Positions 1 through 6,060 of a stretch of DNA of 6,406 nt are shown in pieces. Both the position numbers and the translations under genes were made by a program. This DNA is from Desulfobulbaceae bacterium. Its GTDB lineage: Bacteria > Desulfobacterota > Desulfobulbia > Desulfobulbales > Desulfobulbaceae. The notes under the pieces were generated by a model that was not told the DNA's origin, made no database searches, and saw only the letters and a list, made by a program, of their open reading frames with translations. How positions within the stretch are numbered: position 1 is the stretch's first letter; the number at the start of each line of letters is the position of its first letter. The DNA lies in assembly GCA_007121995.1 (NCBI GenBank), contig SKJK01000140.1, positions 1-6,406 of the forward strand. Reading direction: 5' to 3'.

Positions 1-86
1 AGTGCGGCTACGCATGGCAGCCTCATCGTGTGCAGATGCAGTGCAGGTGAATACAGACCATTTTTGATAACAGGTTTCAGATAATC
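1..86. other. Leader sequence with no assignable gene
   Basis: No gene can be named here. Frame 1 is open from the window edge to a TAA at 82-84, two bases before the next start, but its translation (SAATHGSLIVCRCSAGEYRP...) looks unlike a protein terminus I recognise. The other forward frames stop at 48-50 and 65-67; any of the three could be the tail of an upstream gene. The stretch is too short to contain a complete cobalamin riboswitch, and I see no hairpin followed by a T-run and no clear promoter. Confidence 0.4.
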
Positions 87-1496
87 ATGAGTCCGGAAAA
101 AGTCAGAAGTCTTGTACTGGCAGGCCTGAGTGGCGGTTCGGGAAAATCAGTGGTCGCAGTCGGTCTGGTTGCGGCCTTGAAAGACCGGGGACATGGTGTT
201 GTCCCTTTTAAAAAAGGACCGGATTACATTGATGCAGGCTGGATGAGCAAGGCTGCTGGTCAACCCTGTTTTAACCTCGACCCCTATCTCATGTCATCCG
301 AGGCTATTATTTCTATTTTTCAGTCCCATATCTATGGGAACTCGTATGCGGTTGTTGAGGGAAATCGGGGAATTTACGACGGTGTCAATTCAGCCGGTGA
401 TTTTTCTACGGGAGAACTGGCTTTACTCCTTGACCTACCTGTGTTGCTCGTCGTTAATTGCGCCAAGACCACCAGAACGGTGGCGGCCGTGGTCCTCGGC
501 TGCCAGGCCTTTGACCCAAGGATACGTTTTGCCGGTGTCATTCTCAATCAGATCGCTACAGCCCGGCATGAATCCGTCATTCGTCAGGCCATGGAGCGGT
601 ACACCGATTTACCGGTCCTGGGCGTTATGCCGCGCCTGAAACACGATGTTTTTCCCATGCGTCATCTTGGCGTGACCCCGCATCAGGAATACACGAATGC
701 TGGTGAAGCAGTGGGCAACCTGGCGGCATTGGTCGAGACTAACTTCGATCTGGATGCCATCGTCATCAATATGAAAACGGTGGTACCGATGCCGCCTCAA
801 CCGGTTTTTCGGCGGAAGACTGGTTCAGGGATGCTCACCATCGGCGTGCTCCGTGATGCTGCCTTTCAGTTTTATTATGAAGAAAACCTGGAAGCCCTTC
901 GTGGAAGTGGTGCACAGTTGATAATGATTGACGCCCTTAGTTCCCGGAAGCTGCCGCATGGACTGGATGCTTTGTACATTGGTGGCGGATTTCCAGAAAC
1001 CAGTGCCCCGCAGTTGGCTGACAATGCTGCTTTCCGCCAGTCGATTTGCGCCGCAGTTGAAGCTGGCCTGCCTGTTTATGCTGAATGTGGCGGGCTTATT
1101 TTCCTCGGACGTTCCATTATTCTTCACGACCGGGAATACCCTCTTGCCGGAGTTTTTCCTGTTACTTTTACTCTTGCCGAAAAGCCGCAGGCCCATGGGT
1201 ATTCCACCTTTATCGTGAGGCGCGCCAACAGTTTTTATCCAGTGGGTATGCGCATCAAGGGGCATGAATTCCGCTACTCGGTTGTCAAACACTGGGGAGG
1301 AGATTCGGAGGACCTTGTCCTTGAAATGGAACGAGGGACCGGATTTCTGGACGGACGTGACGGTCTGGTTAAAAACAATGTTCTGGCTCTGTATACTCAT
1401 GTGCTGGCTTCGGGGGCGCCGCAGTGGGCGCAAGGAGTCATTGCCGCGGCTCGCAGGTATCGTCAAGGGGAAACGCTCGGATGCCGGGCGCAATGA
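87..1496 (+). CDS. cbiA: Cobyrinate a,c-diamide synthase (CbiA/CobB family; DsrN-type siroheme amidase possible)
   Basis: This cytoplasmic enzyme uses glutamine and ATP to amidate the a and c carboxylates of a cobyrinate-type tetrapyrrole, a step of anaerobic cobalamin synthesis. The 469 residues match the family's usual length. The N-terminal dethiobiotin-synthetase-like ATPase domain opens with the P-loop GGSGKS (residues 16-21, Lys20), followed by the substrate motif KKGPDYIDAGW and FNLDPYLM. The C-terminal class I glutaminase domain has IGGGFPE, the nucleophile Cys334 in AECGG, His393 in GHEFRYS and the probable catalytic His438 in YTHV. Nothing essential is missing. The ATG at 87 places the first beta strand (SLVLAGLSGG) as expected for the family, but its Shine-Dalgarno sequence is poor (CAGG at 71-74, 12 bases away), which hints at coupling to an upstream gene. 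In sulfate reducers the close paralogue DsrN is thought to amidate siroheme for dissimilatory sulfite reductase. Sequence alone does not separate the two, and no dsr gene lies in the window. Confidence 0.9.
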   Translation: MSPEKVRSLVLAGLSGGSGKSVVAVGLVAALKDRGHGVVPFKKGPDYIDAGWMSKAAGQPCFNLDPYLMSSEAIISIFQSHIYGNSYAVVEGNRGIYDGVNSAGDFSTGELALLLDLPVLLVVNCAKTTRTVAAVVLGCQAFDPRIRFAGVILNQIATARHESVIRQAMERYTDLPVLGVMPRLKHDVFPMRHLGVTPHQEYTNAGEAVGNLAALVETNFDLDAIVINMKTVVPMPPQPVFRRKTGSGMLTIGVLRDAAFQFYYEENLEALRGSGAQLIMIDALSSRKLPHGLDALYIGGGFPETSAPQLADNAAFRQSICAAVEAGLPVYAECGGLIFLGRSIILHDREYPLAGVFPVTFTLAEKPQAHGYSTFIVRRANSFYPVGMRIKGHEFRYSVVKHWGGDSEDLVLEMERGTGFLDGRDGLVKNNVLALYTHVLASGAPQWAQGVIAAARRYRQGETLGCRAQ

Positions 1497-1574
1497 TGAG
1501 TACAATCATGTAGTGTTCGGTTGATTCGTTACCATCTGCGTCCAGCGTAGAGATCATTTTCGGCCAGGCTGCTT

Positions 1575-1602
1575 TTGACAAGTGCAGGCGGAATGCTATA
1601 AT
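1575..1602 (+). promoter_or_regulatory. Consensus sigma70-type promoter for the kinase/HD-GYP operon
   Basis: A perfect -35 box TTGACA (1575-1580) and a perfect -10 box TATAAT (1597-1602) are separated by 16 bases, and a TG sits at 1594-1595 in the extended -10 position. Transcription should start near 1608-1610, giving a leader of about 48 bases before the ATG at 1657. A housekeeping promoter this close to consensus suggests steady, fairly strong expression unless a repressor acts on it. No clear operator palindrome was seen around it. Confidence 0.85.
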
Positions 1603-1648
1603 ACGAACACAGGTTTTGTTTTTCCACTGCCCTTTGCCGTCTATCTCC

Positions 1649-1654
1649 AGGTGA
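1649..1654 (+). promoter_or_regulatory. Ribosome binding site deciding the kinase start
   Basis: AGGTGA lies just before the ATG at 1657. The spacing is short (two bases after the final A, five after the AGG core), so the site is moderate rather than ideal. It supports the ATG over the in-frame GTG at 1582, which lies upstream of the predicted transcription start. Confidence 0.55.
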
Positions 1655-1656
1655 CA

Positions 1657-3681
1657 ATGTATTTTTTTATCTTCTTTGGTGTTGCACTGTTTGTACCGTC
1701 AACCGTTTTTGCGGCACAGGGTTCTCTGTCGCAGATGTTCAACACTCCTTTCTTCTTTCCTGTGCTGAGCCTGCTGTTGGCCGGCTCGGTCTGTTGGCTT
1801 TGGGTGCGACTGCAAGAGTTCAAGAAGGTACATCAAGTGACCCGGGAGCAGCTCTACCTGGCCCGACAAACCCTGGAGGCGGCTCCTTATGAGATTCTTT
1901 GGGGAGACAATGAGTTACGAGTCTTTGCAGCGAATAGATCCGCCTTCGCCAGGTCAGGCGATCGTCGCTTGATTGGTGTTGATCTGACGCAACTGGAACC
2001 AAAATTGTTGGAGCATCCTCTTGTCGCTTCCTTAAAGCCTCAGGATCAGACCCGTGAAATCGATGAGATACAGACAGATCTTTTATCTTTATCCGAGTCG
2101 GCCGCAGATGATACCTTGGTTCTCCTTGCCGGCAGTAAAGAGCCAATGGTTGTTTGGTTCAGGACACCACCTGGCCGGGTCAACTGTGCCCAGGGCGAAA
2201 AAACGGTCGCAACAGACAACAGAGTCAACAAGGGTGTTGCGGACGCGCAATCCGTCAGTCGTCTTAAAAGCCATTTTATCGCCAATATCAACCATGAGGT
2301 CCGCACGCCGATGAACGCCATCATCGGCTATACCGAGATGCTTGCCAATGTCGACCTGGAGCCTCGGGAAAAGCGTTTTGTCGATATTATCCACAAAAGC
2401 AGCCTGCGGCTTGTTTCTATTTTCAACGATATCATGGAGTTATCGAAAATAGAATCCGGCAGACTGCAGATCATGACCAGTTCTATCAGGTTATCGGCGC
2501 TGTTCAGCGAAATTGAAGAACTTTTTCTTGATCAGGTCAGAGAGAAGGGGCTACTGTTCATTTGTCAGTTGGCACCGGAGGTGCCGCAAACGTTCATTCT
2601 CGATGGCGTGCGACTGAAGCAGGTTCTGCAGAATCTGGTCGGTAATGCCGTCAATTTTACCACCAACGGTTTTGTGAAACTAACAGTAACCGGCGAGCCT
2701 TCACACGAGGTATCCGGCTGTTTTACTCTTCGTTTCCAGGTCGAGGATAGCGGCAGTGGTATTTCCGCCAAGGATCAGCGCAGGATTATCAATTTGTTTC
2801 GTCAACGAAACAGTTCCATGGCGGAACAGTATGGTGACGTTGGTTTGGGACTGACCCTGTGCAGTCGCCTGGTTGCCATGATGGGTGGAAATATTGAGCT
2901 GGTCAGCACTGAAGGGGAGGGGACGCGGTTTACGATTTGTCTCCCCACCGTTCGTACCGCTGAATTATCATCTGAAGAGTTGCAGGTGACAACGACTCCG
3001 GTGGTGACGAAACAGCAACGAAAGCTTTTGGTTGTCGACGATGTGGATTTGATCAAGGAGGTTTTTGTCGATTTTTTTGTGGACAGTCCTTTCTCCATCC
3101 TGACCGCTAATACCGGTGAAGAGGCGCTACAACTGGCCATTGATGAACAGCCGAATTTGATTTTCATGGATCTCAACCTGGTTGGTATGGATGGCCGGCA
3201 GGTCACGGAAGCGTTACGACAGCACCCTGAAACTCGAGACATTGCTGTTGTGGTTATGACCGGTGAGATGCTCGATGAAACCGAGTACAAGCCCCTGTTT
3301 AACGATTTTTTACAGAAACCGTTCCGGCTGGAAACTCTCAAAGAGGTTGTCAGTCACCATGTTCCGATAAACGTGGAGACGCAAGAACATGCTGTTGCTC
3401 TTAATCGGACTGCCAGGGAAAATGATATTTTCCTTACCGGCATCAGGGCTGCCTGGACCGATACATTGGAACAGTTGCGTTGTCAGGCAGCTCGTTCCGG
3501 CAGCCTGTCCGACGCCCTTCTCCTCGGCGCCGCCATGCAGCGAACCGGAGAGGCAGACAACCATCCGCTGTTGGTCGAGGTCGGTGATGAACTGATACAG
3601 CATGCTACTGACCCCAATATTCTGGGCGTTGATCGTCTCTTGGCAAAATTATCACGGGTAACAGGTCAAAATCAGACATGA
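1657..3681 (+). CDS. Membrane-bound hybrid sensor histidine kinase (HisKA-HATPase-REC)
   Basis: This 674-residue inner-membrane kinase should autophosphorylate on His213 and pass phosphate to its own receiver and probably to the adjacent regulator. Residues 1-19 form a signal-like hydrophobic segment ending in VFA/AQG, a plausible signal peptidase site. About 12 residues later a second hydrophobic segment (31-50) is followed by basic cytoplasmic sequence. Residues 65-180 are a weakly PAS-like input region. HisKA (about 200-270) has the H-box NHEVRTPMN. The ATPase domain (about 313-430) has N-box Asn330, G1 box DSGSG (364-368) and G2 box GLGL (396-399). The receiver (455-570) keeps Asp461/Asp462, phospho-acceptor Asp505, Thr535 and Lys554. 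Residues 571-674 are a helical C-terminal region. I chose the ATG at 1657 because the in-frame GTG at 1582 overlaps the promoter and the ATG begins directly with the hydrophobic segment. The last four bases overlap the regulator gene. The activating signal is unknown. Confidence 0.92.
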   Translation: MYFFIFFGVALFVPSTVFAAQGSLSQMFNTPFFFPVLSLLLAGSVCWLWVRLQEFKKVHQVTREQLYLARQTLEAAPYEILWGDNELRVFAANRSAFARSGDRRLIGVDLTQLEPKLLEHPLVASLKPQDQTREIDEIQTDLLSLSESAADDTLVLLAGSKEPMVVWFRTPPGRVNCAQGEKTVATDNRVNKGVADAQSVSRLKSHFIANINHEVRTPMNAIIGYTEMLANVDLEPREKRFVDIIHKSSLRLVSIFNDIMELSKIESGRLQIMTSSIRLSALFSEIEELFLDQVREKGLLFICQLAPEVPQTFILDGVRLKQVLQNLVGNAVNFTTNGFVKLTVTGEPSHEVSGCFTLRFQVEDSGSGISAKDQRRIINLFRQRNSSMAEQYGDVGLGLTLCSRLVAMMGGNIELVSTEGEGTRFTICLPTVRTAELSSEELQVTTTPVVTKQQRKLLVVDDVDLIKEVFVDFFVDSPFSILTANTGEEALQLAIDEQPNLIFMDLNLVGMDGRQVTEALRQHPETRDIAVVVMTGEMLDETEYKPLFNDFLQKPFRLETLKEVVSHHVPINVETQEHAVALNRTARENDIFLTGIRAAWTDTLEQLRCQAARSGSLSDALLLGAAMQRTGEADNHPLLVEVGDELIQHATDPNILGVDRLLAKLSRVTGQNQT

Positions 3682-4742
3682 AGTCAAAACCTCCTCTTCT
3701 TTTCATTGTTGACGATGTTCCGGAAAATATTCAAATCGCCATGTCACATCTCAAGGAACTGGGGTGTGAGTTTGCTTATGCCACTTCAGGTCAACAAGCG
3801 TTGGAGCGCATCGTCGCCACTCGGCCACAATTGATTCTCATGGATGTGATGATGCCGGGAATGAGTGGTTTTGAAACCGTGGAATTACTCAATCAGAATG
3901 CGGAGACCCGATCGATTCCGGTAATTTTTCTTACTGCCCGGGCTGAGTCCGAAGATGTAGTGCAGGGGTTCAATCTGGGGGGAGTTGATTACATCACCAA
4001 GCCTTTTAAAGGGGTGGAGCTACGTTCCCGAGTGCGCAATCATCTTGAACTGCATGCTTACCGTAGGGACCTCGAGCAACGGGTGGAGGAAAGAACCCAG
4101 GAAACCGAACTACTCAAGGATGTGATCATTGAGGCCATGGGCGAGATGGCGGAATACCGCGATCCTGAAACCGGTAGCCACATTCACCGGACTCGCGAAT
4201 ATGTGTACCTGCTTGCCGAGACCTTGGCGGGCAACGGATATTTTCGTGATATTCTGACCCCTGAATATATTGTTTTGCTGCGAAAGTCAGCGCCTCTGCA
4301 CGATATCGGCAAAGTGGCGATCCGGGACTCGATCCTGCTGAAACCTGGAAAATTGACTCCTGAAGAATTTGAAGAAATGAAGGGGCATGCACTTTTCGGT
4401 GAGGAGGCCATTGCTAATCTTGAGCAGATGGCAGGCCATCCGACCTCCTTTCTCAATTGTGCCAAAGAGATAGCCGGCAGTCATCATGAGAAATACGATG
4501 GAAGTGGGTATCCCAGGGGATTGGCGGGAGAGAATATTCCTTTGGCTGGCCGGATCATGGCCATTGCCGATGTCTATGACGCTCTCATCTCCAAGCGTGT
4601 CTATAAAGACGCCATGCCCCATGCTGAGGCGATGGCTATCATGGTTGCCGGCCAGGGGAGCCATTTTGATCCGATTTTGATCGAAGCGTTTTTGCAGGTA
4701 GAACCGCGTTTCCATCAGATCGCCCTGAAAAATCTCGACTGA
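3678..4742 (+). CDS. Response regulator with HD-GYP cyclic-di-GMP phosphodiesterase domain
   Basis: This 354-residue cytoplasmic regulator is predicted to hydrolyse cyclic-di-GMP when phosphorylated. The REC domain (about 6-122) has the acidic pair Asp12/Asp13, phospho-acceptor Asp56 in the canonical context MDVMMPGMSG, Thr in FLTA, and Lys108 in TKPF. A charged, probably coiled-coil linker (about 115-155) leads to the HD-GYP domain. That domain has ExxxDxxTGxHxxR-like sequence at 159-171, the HD pair His208/Asp209 (HDIGKVAI), His237, His269/His270, the signature GSGYP (275-279) and Asp298 in IADVYDAL. All the usual metal ligands and the GYP loop appear intact, so it should be active. Its ATG overlaps the kinase stop (ATGA, 3678-3681) and it has only a weak Shine-Dalgarno sequence, so translation is probably coupled to the kinase, its likely cognate partner. 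The output could affect motility, biofilm or other cyclic-di-GMP traits; nothing in the window says which. Confidence 0.95.
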   Translation: MKSKPPLLFIVDDVPENIQIAMSHLKELGCEFAYATSGQQALERIVATRPQLILMDVMMPGMSGFETVELLNQNAETRSIPVIFLTARAESEDVVQGFNLGGVDYITKPFKGVELRSRVRNHLELHAYRRDLEQRVEERTQETELLKDVIIEAMGEMAEYRDPETGSHIHRTREYVYLLAETLAGNGYFRDILTPEYIVLLRKSAPLHDIGKVAIRDSILLKPGKLTPEEFEEMKGHALFGEEAIANLEQMAGHPTSFLNCAKEIAGSHHEKYDGSGYPRGLAGENIPLAGRIMAIADVYDALISKRVYKDAMPHAEAMAIMVAGQGSHFDPILIEAFLQVEPRFHQIALKNLD

Positions 4743-4784
4743 CGGTTTCAACGGATCGTTGTACATTCAAATACAAAAAGAGAC

Positions 4785-4790
4785 GGAGAG
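4785..4790 (+). promoter_or_regulatory. Ribosome binding site of the YjbQ gene
   Basis: GGAGAG, with its GGAG core five bases before the ATG at 4794, is a clear and well-spaced Shine-Dalgarno sequence. It shows that this gene starts translation on its own and does not depend on coupling to the HD-GYP gene 51 bases upstream. No convincing separate promoter was found in that 51-base gap. Confidence 0.75.
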
Positions 4791-4793
4791 CCA

Positions 4794-5210
4794 ATGAAGA
4801 GCTATCGCAAAGAATTGTGGATGAATATTCCCACCAGAAGAGCTTTTGTCAATATTACCTCTGAGGTGGAAGAATGCCTGCATGAAAGCGGCGTGCAAGA
4901 AGGTTTGGTCTTGTGCAACGCTATGCATATAACCGCATCTGTTTTTATCAATGATGACGAGTCCGGTTTGCACCACGATTATGAACAGTGGCTGGAGCGC
5001 CTCGCCCCGCACGAACCGATCAGCCAATACCGCCATAACGGCTATGAGGACAACGCCGACGCCCACTTGAAACGGCAGATAATGGGCCGGGAGGTGGTTG
5101 TGGCAGTTACGAACGGCAAACTGGATTTTGGAACCTGGGAGCAGATTTTTTATGGAGAGTTTGATGGTCGGCGTAAAAAACGTGTGCTGGTGAAGATCAT
5201 CGGTGCGTGA
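4794..5210 (+). CDS. yjbQ: YjbQ/UPF0047 family protein (secondary thiamine-phosphate synthase-like)
   Basis: This is a complete 138-residue member of the compact YjbQ/UPF0047 family, at its usual length. Seen in the sequence are the conserved MHITAS segment (44-49, His45), an acidic stretch leading to Asp62, His81, the strong family signature NADAHLK (87-93, His91) and [13 protein letters not shown] (113-125). The conserved His and acidic residues are thought to bind a metal. Some family members have weak thiamine-phosphate synthase activity, from which the common database name comes, but the physiological role remains uncertain. No thiamine gene lies nearby, so thiamine synthesis is not supported by context. 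The gene is on the same strand 51 bases after the HD-GYP gene with no T-tailed terminator between, so it may be the third gene of that operon. Its 3' end faces the lipoprotein gene across 26 bases. Confidence 0.92.
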   Translation: MKSYRKELWMNIPTRRAFVNITSEVEECLHESGVQEGLVLCNAMHITASVFINDDESGLHHDYEQWLERLAPHEPISQYRHNGYEDNADAHLKRQIMGREVVVAVTNGKLDFGTWEQIFYGEFDGRRKKRVLVKIIGA

Positions 5211-5236
5211 GGTGCGATGCGTCCGGAACACGGTGT

Positions 5237-5761
5237 TTACAATCCTCGTGACGGAGTCCAGGTCTGCTGAAATACGCGCTCTCTTTCTCGTTCGGCACAT
5301 TCTCTGCCGGGAGTGGAAAACGGCTGAAAAATTTCAAGTACCCCTGGCTCGGGCATGCGGACGGTGTTGATGATGTTTTGTGAATACCACACACCAGCCT
5401 GTCGTCCGTCAGGGGTAAGGATGACACCGCTGTAATATCTGCAGGGGGAGGTGCCTGTAGCGGTGTGCCATTGCTGCCACCCGCGCAGTATTTTATCGGT
5501 GATTTCAACTTGGGCCCAGACTTTTGTGCGGAGATGAAACTCGTTGCTGATGGCAATGACAGATGTGGGCGCACCGGAGGAACCAAGATAATAATAGGTG
5601 TGGTCAGGGAGAACCGTGGCGGTTTCAAAGGTCATTTGCCTTCCCCGATCCACCTGCCAGGTCCCGGTGGGCATTTTAGCGGAACAGCCGGTGAGGAACA
5701 GCAAGGCACAGCCAAACAAATAAAACGACAGGGGAGCGATACAGAGTGAGTGCGTTTTCAT
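5237..5761 (-). CDS. Small lipoprotein of unknown function
   Basis: I do not recognise a characterised family. The 174-residue product starts MKTHSLCIAP and has a hydrophobic signal segment ending in the lipobox LTGC (23-26). Cys26 should be lipidated, and Ser at the next position favours the outer membrane by the E. coli sorting rule. The mature part has an aromatic PDHTYYYLG motif (52-60), an LRTKVW/GWQQW region (77-98), a GVWYS segment (123-127), and Cys107 and Cys155 that could form a disulfide. The tail is unusually charged (ERERER, 157-162). The frame is open to an ATG at 5809, but the ATG at 5759-5761 is preferred because it has a GAGGG ribosome site five bases upstream and begins a normal signal peptide. 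The gene is a single unit convergent with yjbQ, with no recognisable terminator in the 26-base gap. Its composition does not suggest recent transfer. Confidence 0.85.
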   Translation of the reverse strand: MKTHSLCIAPLSFYLFGCALLFLTGCSAKMPTGTWQVDRGRQMTFETATVLPDHTYYYLGSSGAPTSVIAISNEFHLRTKVWAQVEITDKILRGWQQWHTATGTSPCRYYSGVILTPDGRQAGVWYSQNIINTVRMPEPGVLEIFQPFSTPGRECAERERERVFQQTWTPSRGL

Positions 5762-5766
5762 TGAGG

Positions 5767-5771
5767 CCCTC
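5767..5771 (-). promoter_or_regulatory. Ribosome binding site of the lipoprotein gene
   Basis: Read on the minus strand this is GAGGG, five bases (CCTCA) before the ATG at 5761. It decides the start in favour of MKTHSL over the upstream in-frame ATG at 5809, which would place 16 uncharacteristic residues ahead of the signal peptide. Confidence 0.75.
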
Positions 5772-5802
5772 GCTGATCGGAGTGAAACATTGCACGTGCT
5801 GA

Positions 5803-5818
5803 TGTACACAATAGTACA
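5803..5818. repeat. Inverted repeat TGTAC-N6-GTACA, operator-like
   Basis: Five-base arms TGTAC (5803-5807) and GTACA (5814-5818) flank six bases. The repeat sits just downstream of the predicted lipoprotein transcription start, between promoter and ribosome site, where a repressor could act. The arms are short, so chance cannot be excluded, and no regulator is identified. Confidence 0.4.
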
Positions 5819-5828
5819 TTATGCATAA
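5819..5828. repeat. Ten-base perfect palindrome TTATGCATAA
   Basis: This perfect palindrome directly abuts the TGTAC-N6-GTACA repeat and the presumed -10 box of the minus-strand promoter, covering the predicted transcription start. It may be part of an operator, or simply an AT-rich palindrome arising by chance. Confidence 0.35.
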
Positions 5829-5856
5829 ACAATATTATCTGAATTGTCCTTGTCAA
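5829..5856 (-). promoter_or_regulatory. Putative sigma70-type promoter of the lipoprotein gene
   Basis: On the minus strand a perfect -35 TTGACA (5856-5851) is followed after 16 bases by TATTGT (5834-5829), which matches four of six -10 positions. Transcription would start near 5822, about 60 bases before the lipoprotein ATG. The -35 is strong and the -10 mediocre, which fits a regulated promoter. Confidence 0.55.
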
Positions 5857-6060
5857 GCCGGCGTGGCCTGTCACCTGTGCCCACTGGTTCAATGCTTTTT
5901 CCTGGATCCGTGAGCGTCCGTCTGTGCGTCAGGTGAACAAGGTATAGCATTTTTTTCGACCAGGTTTGGGCAAATATATGTATATAGGTCATCGAATCAG
6001 AGTATGTTATCGTAACGCTGTAAGCCCTTGTCATCTCTTTAACCTTGGAATGGAACGTCT

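Larger units (their letters stand above)
1497..1656. other. Intergenic region between cbiA and the kinase operon
   Basis: This 160-base gap carries the strong kinase promoter at 1575-1602 and the leader of about 48 bases downstream of it. I see no hairpin followed by a T-run just after the cbiA stop, so cbiA transcription may read through into the kinase genes. The kinase reading frame is open back to a GTG at 1582, but that codon lies inside the promoter. Confidence 0.6.
5762..6060. other. Divergent intergenic region between lipoprotein and TPR genes
   Basis: This 299-base gap contains the lipoprotein ribosome site, two short palindromes and a promoter-like pair for the minus strand, and on the plus side an AT-rich stretch (about 5973-5987) upstream of the TPR gene. 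I could not find a convincing plus-strand promoter; TATATG/TATATA elements occur there without a good -35 partner. No RNA gene or T-tailed hairpin was seen. Confidence 0.6.

Noticed and set aside
1..86. Possible cobalamin riboswitch or promoter ahead of the cbiA-like gene
   Set aside because: The available sequence is far too short for a B12 riboswitch, and no convincing -35/-10 pair was seen.
825..1505. Minus-strand open frame of 226 codons opposite the cbiA-like gene
   Set aside because: It lies almost wholly antisense to a gene with all catalytic motifs intact, and its translation has no recognisable domain.
2802..3341. Minus-strand open frame of 179 codons opposite the kinase
   Set aside because: The serine-rich, low-complexity translation is a typical antisense shadow of the receiver and ATPase coding sequence.
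4749..4761. Small hairpin CAACG-GAT-CGTTG just after the HD-GYP stop
   Set aside because: The stem is only five base pairs and no T-run follows, so it does not qualify as an intrinsic terminator.
4287..4766. Minus-strand open frame of 159 codons opposite the HD-GYP domain
   Set aside because: It is antisense to strongly conserved HD-GYP coding sequence and has no motif of its own.
5871..5936. Distant inverted arms TCACCTG and CAGGTGA, 52 bases apart
   Set aside because: A seven-base match at this distance is expected by chance in a region of this size, and the sequence between does not form an evident structured RNA.
5819..6034. Minus-strand frame of 71 codons upstream of the lipoprotein gene
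   Set aside because: It would run through the lipoprotein -35 region. The translation shows no domain, signal or membrane segment, and the ribosome site (AAGG, eight bases away) is only fair.
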